DNA of 64,000 nucleotides from Bacillus sp. ISL-55 (GTDB taxonomy: Bacteria > Bacillota > Bacilli > Bacillales > Cytobacillaceae), in assembly GCF_018613155.1 (NCBI RefSeq), contig NZ_JAGGQU010000002.1:1-64000 (forward strand), given 5' to 3'. This document shows, one piece after another, positions 27,097 to 35,436 of this stretch (its first letter is position 1; every line of letters starts with the position of its first letter). Both the position numbers and the translations under genes were made by a program. The notes below the pieces were generated by a model that was not told the origin of the DNA, did not search any database, and saw only the letters and a list, made by a program, of their open reading frames with translations.

Positions 27097-27125
27097 AGTT
27101 TAGCGGTTATATGAGATGTTGTCAA
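27097..27125 (-). promoter_or_regulatory. Sigma-A promoter of the T-box transcript
   Basis: On the minus strand TTGACA (27125-27120) and TAAACT (27102-27097) are separated by 17 bp, placed just before the leader. Confidence 0.65.
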
Positions 27126-27212
27126 TATATTCCCTTCGTTATTAGATCAAAGACTTGAAAGATGACATTTATAAAACTTTATTTAATATCCAGTTAATAA
27201 AAAATCATTTAT

Positions 27213-27521
27213 TGGACATTTCAAACACCACAAGCTTTTGAAATGTCCATTAAACCCCCGTTATTAGACATTTCAAACACCACAAACTTCTGAAATGTCC
27301 ATTAAACCTCTTTTATTAGACATTTCAAGCTCCACAAGCTTTTGAAATGTCCATTAAACCTCTTTTATTAGACATTTCAAGCTCCACAAGCTTTTGAAAT
27401 GTCCATTAAACCTCTTTTATTAGACATTTCAAGCTCCACAAGCTTCGGAAATGTCCATTAAACCTCTTTTATAAGACATTTCAAACACCACAAGCATCCG
27501 AAATGTCCATTAACCCCCTCA
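27213..27521. repeat. 52-bp hairpin repeat array B, 6 units
   Basis: GACATTTC recurs with its first base at 27215, 27267, 27319, 27371, 27423 and 27475: exactly 52 bp each time. Each unit is an inverted repeat, GGACATTTCAA/TTGAAATGTCC with about 13 nt between the arms, followed by a spacer like ATTAAACCTCTTTTATT. The three middle units are nearly identical and the outer ones diverge. The array lies between the terminator of the gene at 27683 and the T-box promoter (27097-27125), both on the minus strand. The sequence differs from arrays A, D and E. Confidence 0.95.
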
Positions 27522-27632
27522 GACTATTAAGCCGTTCTCATGTTTGTAATCGATGGCTTCTTTTAACAGGTGCTGGAGAACTGCCGCAAATACCACACCT
27601 CATTCATTATTATTGAAAATGGTGAACCAGCA

Positions 27633-27668
27633 CAAAAAAATAGCGTCAATCCATTTTGGGATTAACGC
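27633..27668 (-). terminator. Terminator (GGATTAACGC family)
   Basis: Arms GCGTCAATCC and GGGATTAACGC with a short loop and a U7 run on the minus strand. Confidence 0.75.
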
Positions 27669-27682
27669 ATCATGATTTGTCA

Positions 27683-27844
27683 CTATTTTTCAGAGGCTCC
27701 ATCCTTAGAAGCATCCCCATGTTTTACACCTTTACTTTTGTACGGCTTGAAACTCTTAGCTTTATTTGCACTAGCTTGCCAGCGATTCCAGCCTTTCTTG
27801 CCAGTACCTCTTCCTGTTCCGCTCTTGCCCTTCGCTTTACTCAA
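27683..27844 (-). CDS. Small basic protein (DUF3934-like)
   Basis: 53 residues, highly basic and Gly/Lys-rich: SKAKGKSGTGRGTGKKGWNR followed by WQASANKAKS, a pattern I associate with the DUF3934 family of small Bacillus proteins of unknown role. The TTG start at 27844 has GGAG 8 nt upstream; an ATG frame further up lacks a site. It could bind nucleic acid by charge, but that is only inference. Confidence 0.6.
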   Translation of the reverse strand: MSKAKGKSGTGRGTGKKGWNRWQASANKAKSFKPYKSKGVKHGDASKDGASEK

Positions 27845-27966
27845 AAAATCAACTCCATATTCTTGTACGTTCATTGTTTAGTTTTATCCATTTTCGCATA
27901 GGAAAAAACAAACATTAAGGAAGTCTAATCATATACCAGTCAGAAATTATTTTCTACTATAAAATA

Positions 27967-27999
27967 AAAACAGTCCAACTCACTTTGGAATCGGACTGC
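27967..27999 (-). terminator. Terminator after 48-residue gene
   Basis: Arms CAGTCCAACT and AATCGGACTG (imperfect) with an A-run/U-run on the exit side. Confidence 0.65.
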
Positions 28000-28013
28000 A
28001 GATTGCTGTGCTT

Positions 28014-28160
28014 TTAATGCACTCGAATGATTTCATATATATCTTCATCGTGATGGACTCTCGTATGCTTAGATTCGATTCTTTCAAATTCCTCATTTCC
28101 GACCCTTGGTAAATCTCCCATCCACCAGCTCTTGAATTCATAGATAAGGTCAGCTAACAT
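28014..28160 (-). CDS. 48-residue conserved-looking small protein
   Basis: GGAGG lies 7 nt before ATG 28160. The 48-codon frame (MLADLIYEFKSWWMGDLPRV, then an acidic segment and HTRVHHDEDIYEIIRVH) is amphipathic and His-rich. It has its own terminator. No family is recognised, but spacing and composition support a real gene. Confidence 0.6.
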   Translation of the reverse strand: MLADLIYEFKSWWMGDLPRVGNEEFERIESKHTRVHHDEDIYEIIRVH

Positions 28161-28365
28161 TGCGATTCCTCCAGGAAATGAATAATGTTTTATTTACACT
28201 CTTATTATACTTGTGAATAGTTTCACATGTAAAGCGCTTTCATTAAATCCGGAATAGCAAAATAATATTGAATTATGAGAAATTTAACCAATGTTTTTTG
28301 GAACAGATTCAGAATAATCATCTGTACTTTGAACAAAATACGTATGTTCAAAAGGAGGTGTACAT

Positions 28366-28491
28366 ATGCCAAATCAAAATGACAACAAGTTCAAAAAAAT
28401 CCAATCTGAAAGCTTCAAGCAAGGCAAATCGCAAGAGGAATATGCTGCTGAACTGGAAATGAACAAATTGAAAGCCCAAAAGAGGAAGTAA
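28366..28491 (+). CDS. 41-residue hydrophilic protein
   Basis: AAAAGGAGGTG lies 8 nt before ATG 28366, a perfect ribosome binding site. The 41-residue product (MPNQNDNKFKKIQSESFKQG, then SQEEYAAELEMNKLKAQKRK) is lysine/glutamine-rich. It faintly recalls gamma-type small acid-soluble spore proteins (EEYAAELEMNKLKAQ against the EFASET-x-A-Q-x-V-K-x-Q pattern), but I do not assign it. Confidence 0.6.
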   Translation: MPNQNDNKFKKIQSESFKQGKSQEEYAAELEMNKLKAQKRK

Positions 28492-28501
28492 TACAATGCT
28501 C

Positions 28502-28532
28502 AAAAAACTGCCGTGGCGTCACCACGGCAGTC
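28502..28532. terminator. Bidirectional terminator
   Basis: Arms ACTGCCGTGG and CCACGGCAGT around a 5-nt loop. U6 lies on the minus strand, serving the gene ending at 28541. Confidence 0.85.
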
Positions 28533-28540
28533 TATCAATT

Positions 28541-30076
28541 CTATTCACCCTTTAGTAAGGGAATTTCCACTTCAACACCTAGTCGAGTCAAGACCTTACC
28601 CAGTGTCTCAAGTCCGGACTTCGGATTGATCTTTGTCTCTAGATAATATACTTCACCTTCAATTTGTGACTGATAGGTATGAAGCTGCGTAAATGGTCTT
28701 TGATCGGGATGGATCGGCTGGAGCGCAATGGCATAACGCTTCCCATTATCGGTAGACCCAAGGATGACCCCTGCTTTAACCAGGTCATGCAGTGGCAGAC
28801 GATTTGCCTCAATCCACTTCAACGCTTCCTTCCAAATCGTCGGAACGCTAGAACCCTCAATAACTGTTTGATCTCCATTCAGCTTTACTTTTATATATAA
28901 AGATTCCCACTTCTTGAAGCTTTTCCGCTCTGTTGAAGTGTCGTCATCAGCATGCAGGGACTTGTCCGGAACCTTAGCCTTCAGCTGGTCGAACAATTTT
29001 TCAACCGTCCCTACTCCAACATTGTCATACTTCGCTAAAATTACAAGCTCCATTGGCAGCTGGCCGACTGTGTAGATTTGATCCTCATTCAACTGCCTTA
29101 ATAAACTTGGGATGCCCGTGAATTCCTCAGCAGTTAGCTGAACTTTTTTCAATTCTTCCGTCACCACAATATGACTCGCTTTGTAAAAGAAGAACAATTC
29201 TCCCTGACGCTTCAATGTCAGGTTTCTGCGAACTTTCTCCTCTTCAATGAAGGTTCCAAGCTCTTCGAAAAATTGCTCATCATTCTTCTCGTTGTAACGC
29301 TTCACATTCTTGTGCAAACCCTCGAGATCACCTGGCAGCTCGCTCATGATCCTCGCTTCTTGTTCTGCACCAAGACGAATCAAGAAAGTTTCCGACTTAT
29401 CAAAACGCTGCGGCAAAAGAAAAGCATCCCGCAGGAAATAAGGGATATCAAGTGTCCGGACCTTGTAAGTGATCGTCCGGATCGGCGTAAACCCAGGCGT
29501 TTCCTGAACTTCAACAGCAGGAGCAGCAACAGCCGCTGCTACTTCTTCACTCCCCGGAGTTTCAGCTTGTTGCGGAGGAGGATTTTTTAACAGATCCTCC
29601 AAACCCTTTAACCTGACCTCAAGCTCAGACATTTCAAACGTTTTTTCTGCCTGGGGAGATGGATCCTGATATTCCGGTACAATCACATCAACCGGGCCGT
29701 ATACTTCAACATACCATTTCACAATGCTATACAAAGCTTCCCATGATAAAAGCGCCTCTGAGAAACGGAACATCCGAGCATCATGTGCCGCCTGGTTTCC
29801 CATTCTACGTACCAAATGCAGCGCATCGCGAATGTCAGGAATCAAATAACCCTGATCATTGAGCAGATCCAACCGTTCCTTCAAACCAGTCCGTGCGTCC
29901 TCTGGCATTCCCTCAGCTTTTGTCACCTGCTGCAAGATATTTTCAATAAACACGCGCGAATGAGTCAGCATCGTTCTCGGGCTGGAAAAGATACTATTTT
30001 CTAATTCTTTAGCAAGCAAGGCCAATTCCTTTGAAATCGGCTCTAAAAATTGATAAAAATATGTATTTTCATTCAT
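28541..30076 (-). CDS. DUF4145-domain protein with possible helix-hairpin-helix segment
   Basis: 511 residues. The N-terminal domain (about 15-125) matches DUF4145, an all-helical fold related to the N-terminal region of type I restriction HsdR subunits, with the hallmark RRMGNQAAHD near 90-99. A Pro/Ala-rich linker (about 155-195) separates it from a larger C-terminal part. Near 335-375, LNEDQIYTVGQLPMELVILA and the following NVGVGTVEKLFDQL resemble an alpha-CTD/HhH DNA-contact motif. No catalytic residues are apparent. It stands alone, with array C about 105 bp upstream of its start. A nucleic-acid or defence role is possible. Confidence 0.65.
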   Translation of the reverse strand: MNENTYFYQFLEPISKELALLAKELENSIFSSPRTMLTHSRVFIENILQQVTKAEGMPEDARTGLKERLDLLNDQGYLIPDIRDALHLVRRMGNQAAHDARMFRFSEALLSWEALYSIVKWYVEVYGPVDVIVPEYQDPSPQAEKTFEMSELEVRLKGLEDLLKNPPPQQAETPGSEEVAAAVAAPAVEVQETPGFTPIRTITYKVRTLDIPYFLRDAFLLPQRFDKSETFLIRLGAEQEARIMSELPGDLEGLHKNVKRYNEKNDEQFFEELGTFIEEEKVRRNLTLKRQGELFFFYKASHIVVTEELKKVQLTAEEFTGIPSLLRQLNEDQIYTVGQLPMELVILAKYDNVGVGTVEKLFDQLKAKVPDKSLHADDDTSTERKSFKKWESLYIKVKLNGDQTVIEGSSVPTIWKEALKWIEANRLPLHDLVKAGVILGSTDNGKRYAIALQPIHPDQRPFTQLHTYQSQIEGEVYYLETKINPKSGLETLGKVLTRLGVEVEIPLLKGE

Positions 30077-30181
30077 AAAGTGATCCCCCGATTGTATTCT
30101 TCTACGATTTTATCACATTATTAGACTCTTTTTGGCTTAATCCGGAAATTGGAAGGCATCCTTCTGAGTGCCTGAAATTTT

Positions 30182-30295
30182 TATTGGCGAAAACCAGAAA
30201 CTTATTGGCGATTTTCAAATTTTATTGGCGATAATTTCATTTTATTAGCGAAAAAATAATTATATTGGCGATTTTCACAACTTTATTGGCGAATT
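30182..30295. repeat. Array C: six 20-21 bp direct repeats (TATTGGCG)
   Basis: TATTGGCG (once TATTAGCG) starts at 30182, 30203, 30223, 30243, 30263 and 30284, spacings 21, 20, 20, 20, 21. The bases between are AT-rich and variable (e.g. ATTTTCAAATT). The units lie on one face of the helix (two turns each), like iterons or a regulator-binding array. An inverted copy, CAATTCGCCAA, lies at 30385-30395. The array is upstream of the DUF4145 gene (minus) and of the small gene at 30461 (plus). Confidence 0.85.
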
Positions 30296-30460
30296 GGAAA
30301 AAAAGTGCTATTTTTACCATTTTTCCAACTCGTTTTTTTAAAAAATAACAAACTGATCAGCAATCAGTGATTGAGCAGCCGACTCAATTCGCCAAACCGG
30401 ACATAAAAACTAAACACCTTACGAAATATATAGTAATGATTTAATTCCCAGGAGGCTATT

Positions 30461-30640
30461 ATGCGTAAAGTCGTATGCAAGAATAATGAAGGTCTTGAGA
30501 TGGAATTTACCGTAGGCGATATTTATGAAGTTGAAAGAGAATTTGACACAACTTATATAGTAACCAACAAATTTGGTAAAAAGCATAGCGTTTTTAAGAC
30601 TCACTTTGTACCAATTGCTGAATCGGAATCAGCGATCTAA
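30461..30640 (+). CDS. 59-residue small protein
   Basis: AGGAGG lies 5 nt before ATG 30461. The frame codes for MRKVVCKNNEGLEMEFTVGD, then IYEVEREFDTTYIVTNKFGK and a short acidic tail, a beta-rich SH3-like pattern. Its antisense frame is longer but has no ribosome binding site. No family is recognised; similar small beta proteins are common in Bacillus phages and accessory regions. Confidence 0.65.
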   Translation: MRKVVCKNNEGLEMEFTVGDIYEVEREFDTTYIVTNKFGKKHSVFKTHFVPIAESESAI

Positions 30641-30741
30641 AGACATATTGATGATAGGGAATTAACCACAAGTAGCAGTTTACAGCGTATAATTCATACA
30701 ACTTCATCCAATTTACCATAATCCCCGTCCTATACCCAACA

Positions 30742-30774
30742 AAAAAATCTCTCGACAACTCGAGAGATTTTTTC
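30742..30774. terminator. Bidirectional terminator
   Basis: Arms AAATCTCTCGA and TCGAGAGATTT with A- and T-runs on both sides. Confidence 0.85.
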
Positions 30775-30775
30775 T

Positions 30776-31015
30776 TTATGCATATTGAATTCCTGCTGCT
30801 TTTACCTTATCGATATCTCCGGAACTGCAAGGTGTGACGCCGTATGTCATGCCACAGCTTGGACAGTTCGTGATAACGGTTTCCATCGTGAACATATCAC
30901 CGCATTCACAAGCGATTTGGTGCGCGACACGTGGTTTTATCTTTTCCTTGCCTTTACTCTTCACATGATCAACAATTGCTTTGCCATCTTCTAATCTAGA
31001 ACATCCACAGCTCAT
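30776..31015 (-). CDS. Small zinc-ribbon-like protein
   Basis: 79 residues with cysteines in pairs: MSCGCS at the N terminus, ACECGD, then CPSCG, and a further Cys at TPCSSG. The CxCG/CPxCG pair is a plausible zinc ribbon. No enzyme motif. AAGGAG precedes the ATG. The family is not recognised; a metal-binding or adaptor role is an inference. Confidence 0.6.
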   Translation of the reverse strand: MSCGCSRLEDGKAIVDHVKSKGKEKIKPRVAHQIACECGDMFTMETVITNCPSCGMTYGVTPCSSGDIDKVKAAGIQYA

Positions 31016-31089
31016 GAGAAAAACTCCTTTATGACTTAATTAACACTGTTAACATAGCATAAAGGGTTTGTGAATCAGTATAAGAAAAG

Positions 31090-31965
31090 TCACACCTGAC
31101 GATCAATTTTTGTCAAAAACTCACCAATCACCTGCAGATACTCCTCCGGCTCCTCGAAATATGGCATGTGGGCGCTTTTTTCAAAAACATGGAATTCAGA
31201 CTCTGGCGTCAACTTTGCATAATACTCCGTTGATTCAGGTGTCGCCTCATCAAATCGGCCGCAAGTATAAAGTGTCGCACACGCTATCTCACCCAGCTGC
31301 GGTGTGCAATCGAAAGTCTTCAGATTCCCCTTCACTGTAAATTCAGATGGCCCCCACATCGTTTCATACACGACAGGGTTCCTCATGCCAGCTCCAGCTT
31401 TCAGCCATTCCAAATCCGGTTCACCGCGGAATACGAATTCCTTGTTAAACACCTTGATTGCTGCCTTGAATTCTTCTGAGTCAGTCTCACCGCTTTCTTC
31501 ACACCGCAAAATGGTTTCTTGTACCTCAGTCGGAAGCTTGGCAATATTCCGCTTCTGATCTTCTTCCCACAAAGGCGCACTCAGGCATGGGCTTGAAAAA
31601 ATCACGCTCTTCACCCCACTTGGCTTGGTCAGCACATATGCCGCCGCCAAAGTCGTCCCCCATGAGTGACCAAGAATATGAACTTCATCAAGATTCAGCG
31701 CCTCACGAACCTGACCGAGCTCCTCAACAAACCGGTCAATATTCCAAAGCGACAGATCATCCGGACGATCCGACTTCCCGCAGCCAAGCTGGTCATACAT
31801 GACAACAGGGCGATCCTTGCCCAGCGCCTTCAACCCTTTTAAAGAATATGTCGAAGACCCTGGCCCACCATGTAAAATAACAACCGGTGTCCCTTCCGCA
31901 TCCTTATTATAAATTTCATACCAGACTCTACCGCCGGTAACCTCTACAAAACCTTCTTTGTACAT
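31090..31965 (-). CDS. Proline iminopeptidase-family alpha/beta hydrolase (S33)
   Basis: 291 residues with the PIP pattern. The oxyanion segment is HGGPGSS near residues 32-38, then YDQLGCGKSDRP, the nucleophile elbow is GHSWGTTLA (Ser near 105), Asp lies in the FDEATPE region and the catalytic His in KSAHMPYFEEP near 268. Enzymes of this group remove N-terminal proline from short peptides; some are tricorn-interacting. AGGAGG precedes the ATG. It is monocistronic and cytosolic. Confidence 0.88.
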   Translation of the reverse strand: MYKEGFVEVTGGRVWYEIYNKDAEGTPVVILHGGPGSSTYSLKGLKALGKDRPVVMYDQLGCGKSDRPDDLSLWNIDRFVEELGQVREALNLDEVHILGHSWGTTLAAAYVLTKPSGVKSVIFSSPCLSAPLWEEDQKRNIAKLPTEVQETILRCEESGETDSEEFKAAIKVFNKEFVFRGEPDLEWLKAGAGMRNPVVYETMWGPSEFTVKGNLKTFDCTPQLGEIACATLYTCGRFDEATPESTEYYAKLTPESEFHVFEKSAHMPYFEEPEEYLQVIGEFLTKIDRQV

Positions 31966-32046
31966 ATGTAATCCTCCTAATTAAAACTCTATTAATCTCC
32001 TATACATTTACTAGAGCTTGTCTTTTTGTAAAAACCTAATGTATTC

Positions 32047-32871
32047 TCAATTAACTTTCTCAGTTTGCTGCTCTAGCAAAGGTTCATACATCATTATAGC
32101 GTGATTTTCAGTAACAAACTCATCATCAATTTGAATTTTTTCTTTGTTAAATACCTTGCGGTGAATGGTATTATGTCTAACATATCCTCCCCAGTATTCC
32201 CGAGTGATTAAATGCTCCCGTTCATACACTTCGTACGTTTGGATCGGTCGGGATTCTGACCTCCACTCACCAACTAAATGATTGTCATTCAAATAAACAA
32301 CTAATTGATAGGTGTTATTCGTCTCATTTTTAATTTACAAATCAAGATAATTATAAGCACATGTAGCTCCACTGCCAAAAGGCTGACTTCTTTTGGAATC
32401 CGGAAAAACATCATAGCTATGCCGATATCTTTCAGTAACGGTTAATGGAGTGTGCAAAGTCATCCAATAGATCAGGTTTGATAATTGGCATAGCCCTCCG
32501 CCAATACCTGTCGTAACCTTGCCATAATGAAGGATCATTCCATCAACATAGCCTTTACTCTTCGTTGTATTTCCAAGTAACCGCCAATATGAAAAAGTTT
32601 CCCCGGGACGGATGACTACCTTATTCAACTTTTTCGTTGCGATTTTAAGATTCTTCACCTTATTATGCTGTAACCACATATCAACATCCTTCAGTTCTCG
32701 AAGCAGTAAAGTTTGATGGGTGAATACCTGGTGTTTCAGCTCACGATCATCTTTTTTCACAGAGAATTTCTTGTCCCCAAAAATCCAATTCAAATATCTT
32801 TTGGAACGATAATATTTTTTTCCAAAATAAATCCTCAAAGGACTTCTCTTAATAGGCTTTAAAGACTCCAT
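32047..32871 (-). pseudogene. VanW family protein broken by in-frame TAA
   Basis: The first 178 codons (32871-32338) give a VanW-family protein (RSPLRIYFGKKYYRSKRYLN, then GIGGGLCQLSNLIYWM and GATCAYNYLDL). A TAA at 32337-32335 stops it. The same frame then goes on IKNETNNTYQLVVYLNDNHL and through to 32047 (EYWGGYVRHN, FVTENHAIMMYEP), the normal end of VanW (about 270 residues). A CAA to TAA change (LDLQIKN) would explain it. VanW function is unclear; it occurs in and outside vancomycin-resistance clusters. No van genes are near. AAAAGGAGG precedes the ATG. Confidence 0.85.
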
Positions 32872-32959
32872 ACGGCCTCCTTTTAAAAAACATATCCAAC
32901 ACCTAATAAATTCGACTAATTTAGCTAATTTCCTTTCACTAGATGCTTAAAAGCAATCA

Positions 32960-32995
32960 AAAAGAAAGTGTCCCAATCATCGAATTGAGACACTC
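32960..32995 (-). terminator. Terminator after M14 gene
   Basis: Arms AGTGTCCCAAT and ATTGAGACACT (one mismatch), U-rich exit on the minus strand. Confidence 0.75.
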
Positions 32996-33007
32996 CCTAC
33001 AAAACTA

Positions 33008-34135
33008 TTAGTAGCCGCTGCCAGAGCCGACAGGTATATTCCCAGCATAATCCGTCATGTACCCTGCAAGAGGGTAATACGGGATGTTATACCAGTCTTC
33101 TGGATTCACTTTTTCAACTTCTCCTGTTACATAACCGTGTACCAGCGATTTCAATGCCAGGTAATTCTGCTTTGTCAGGTAGCCATTTGATCTTTGGCCA
33201 AGACTTCCATCAGTAGAATTTCCTTTTGTTTCAAAGAATACTGCTGGATGGCTATGCCCCTCTGGATTCAAATTCTTATAGTTCAGCCCCATCATCATCG
33301 CTGACACAACGCCGCCCTTGATATCGATATCGTAGGCTGTTTCTGCTTCTCTATTGATGGCGACTTGGTATCTGTCAATATGTGTGTAACCATAATCTTT
33401 CATCTCATCATAGACATAGGCCATCATCTGCTTAGTGATGTCATTATATCCTGTACCTGGAAGTGTTGGACCATCCGGAGCAAGTGAGATGCCAAGGGAG
33501 AACGATGTAGATTCGTTTGTTCCATAGACTTGCTTGAATCCTTGGTGATGAAGATCGATGGCGAAATCTGGCTTAACGTCTGCCCAATAGGCATAGACTA
33601 CTTCTGATTCTGCTGCTTCAAAACCCTCAAGAGTCCAATCACGGTTCAAGTCGATTAATTTTCCGCTGTCAGTCAATTTAGTATGGCGGATGTTCATTTC
33701 TGCTCCATCCGGATTATACATTGGGATGAAATAAAGAGTTGCCTCTTCAAGCACCTTTTCAACTTCCTTGTCTCCGCTTTTCGCATACGTCTTTAAAAGC
33801 TGAAGTGCTGCTTCGGTAACCAATTTCTCGTTACCATGGATTTGTGCCTGAATCCATATTTTTTGAGGGCCTGTTCCCACTTTTGCAACATAAATACTTC
33901 TGCCCTGTTCTGACTTTCCATACTGATCAAGCTTCGATACTTCTACCTTTCCCTTGCTGCTTCTCTCGATGTCTTCAAGGATTTTGATAACTTCATTGTA
34001 AGAGAGGGTACTGTTAATGTTAGTATTACCATTCGTGGATGGCCCCCCTGGCTGTAGCGCTGCATATGCAGCTGAGCTGAACGCAAGCACAAGGATCAAG
34101 GCAGCCGTTACAACTTTCATTAATCTTTTAACCAT
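33008..34135 (-). CDS. Secreted M14 family zinc carboxypeptidase
   Basis: 375 residues with a signal peptide (about 1-28, cleavage after AAYA). The M14 domain has the zinc triad H-x-x-E in IHGNEK near residue 100 and His in DLHHQG near 198, with the catalytic Glu in FFETKG near 325; RNRDW-like LNRDW also fits. Such enzymes trim peptides or peptidoglycan stem peptides outside the cell. The ATG at 34135 has AAAGGGG upstream and starts the signal peptide; an ATG at 34192 would add 19 charged residues. Confidence 0.88.
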   Translation of the reverse strand: MVKRLMKVVTAALILVLAFSSAAYAALQPGGPSTNGNTNINSTLSYNEVIKILEDIERSSKGKVEVSKLDQYGKSEQGRSIYVAKVGTGPQKIWIQAQIHGNEKLVTEAALQLLKTYAKSGDKEVEKVLEEATLYFIPMYNPDGAEMNIRHTKLTDSGKLIDLNRDWTLEGFEAAESEVVYAYWADVKPDFAIDLHHQGFKQVYGTNESTSFSLGISLAPDGPTLPGTGYNDITKQMMAYVYDEMKDYGYTHIDRYQVAINREAETAYDIDIKGGVVSAMMMGLNYKNLNPEGHSHPAVFFETKGNSTDGSLGQRSNGYLTKQNYLALKSLVHGYVTGEVEKVNPEDWYNIPYYPLAGYMTDYAGNIPVGSGSGY

Positions 34136-34349
34136 TTTATGTATCCCCTTTTCAAAAAGTCGTCGCCCCAGATTTCCACCCCTCCTTTTCATACATTTCG
34201 GGACGCTAAATAAATGATATATTAATTTAGCAACATTTTAATAGTGTAAAAAGTATGAATGTTTTGACAATATGAGACAAGCACTTGAATAAGCCTTTAG
34301 ACCCTTCTTCTATTAAAAATGTCATAGAAAAAATAAAACTGGAACAACA

Positions 34350-34375
34350 AAAAACAGCGAACAAATCGCTGTTTC
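34350..34375 (-). terminator. Terminator after EamA gene
   Basis: Arms AAACAGCGA and TCGCTGTTT with a 5-nt loop and a U6 run. Confidence 0.85.
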
Positions 34376-34411
34376 AAAGTTTATATATATTTTTGCGCTG
34401 TCCACTCAAAT

Positions 34412-35332
34412 CTATCCCTCTTCAACCAACTGCACTGCTTTCTTTTTCGTAAAAGAAGTAATGAATACCCCAATAAAAACCAGGCATCCGCCAATGATTT
34501 GCGGAATGGCAATCACCTCGCCCAGGATAAAAAACGCCGCGACTGTACCGAATACCGGAATTAGATTCAAAGAAATCGATGCTTTCGATGGCCCAATCAT
34601 TGCAACGGCACGATTCCATAATAAAAAGGAACAGATGGAAGGAAAAATCCCTATGTAAAATAAAGCACTCCACTCCGCAAGTTTCACGTCACCAACCGGA
34701 AAGAATGCCAATTCAATAGCCACCGCAGGAATCATCACCATAAAACCAAGCGCCAGCGTAAAGCCGAAAATTGCAAGCGATGGCAGCTTCCCGGAAATCT
34801 TTTTAATATAAATAGAATATAAAGACCACGAAATTACAGCCAGCACCATAATTAAATCACCAATATTAAACTGCATAGCTAGCATTCTCTCAATTGACCC
34901 ATGCGTGATGACAATCAACACACCGACCATTGAAATCGCCATCGACACCCAGTACTTCAACTCCATTTTTTCTCCGATCAGAAGAGCTGAAAGCAGGAAA
35001 ATGAACAGAGGACTAGTACTATTCAATAAAGTTGCATTGATCGCCGTCGTGTAATTGACCGCCCAATAAATCAGCAGATTAAATCCAACTACCCCGGTCA
35101 CCGCCAGGAAAAACAGCAGCTTGAAGTGCTCTCTTAAGGCTGCCCTTTCATGTCTGAACAGCCTGATGATAACCGGAGACATGATGAGAACGCCAATCCC
35201 CAGACGAGTGAACGAAATCGTCACTGGCGGCAGCGAACCAGCAAGAAACTTTCCAGCAACCGCATTGCCGCCCCAAAATAATGCAGCACCAACCAGAAGT
35301 AAATAAGGAGCGTTTCCAAGCCTCTGGATCAA
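34412..35332 (-). CDS. EamA/DMT family transporter (10 helices)
   Basis: 306 residues with two EamA repeats of five helices each (about 8-135 and 150-290); FTRLGIGVLIM and SISLNLIPVFGTVAAFFILG are typical. DMT proteins export metabolites such as amino acids; the substrate is unknown. The TTG at 35332 has GGAGGAGGGGG 6 nt upstream and is preferred. An ATG frame reaching 35428 would run almost into array D. About 105 bp separate the TTG start from the repeat array, so any promoter lies there or within the array. Confidence 0.88.
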   Translation of the reverse strand: MIQRLGNAPYLLLVGAALFWGGNAVAGKFLAGSLPPVTISFTRLGIGVLIMSPVIIRLFRHERAALREHFKLLFFLAVTGVVGFNLLIYWAVNYTTAINATLLNSTSPLFIFLLSALLIGEKMELKYWVSMAISMVGVLIVITHGSIERMLAMQFNIGDLIMVLAVISWSLYSIYIKKISGKLPSLAIFGFTLALGFMVMIPAVAIELAFFPVGDVKLAEWSALFYIGIFPSICSFLLWNRAVAMIGPSKASISLNLIPVFGTVAAFFILGEVIAIPQIIGGCLVFIGVFITSFTKKKAVQLVEEG

Positions 35333-35436
35333 TCTATCCCCCTCCTCCCGTTCAACAATTCGTTGATTCTCTATTACTTCTGCCCGAATGCAGTTAAGCG
35401 GTTTTTTTATGAACCTCGGCATTGCCATGGCGATAC

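Noticed and set aside
30182-30295. Plasmid replication origin
   Set aside because: The iteron-like repeats lack a neighbouring Rep gene or DnaA-box cluster, so I list them only as a repeat array.
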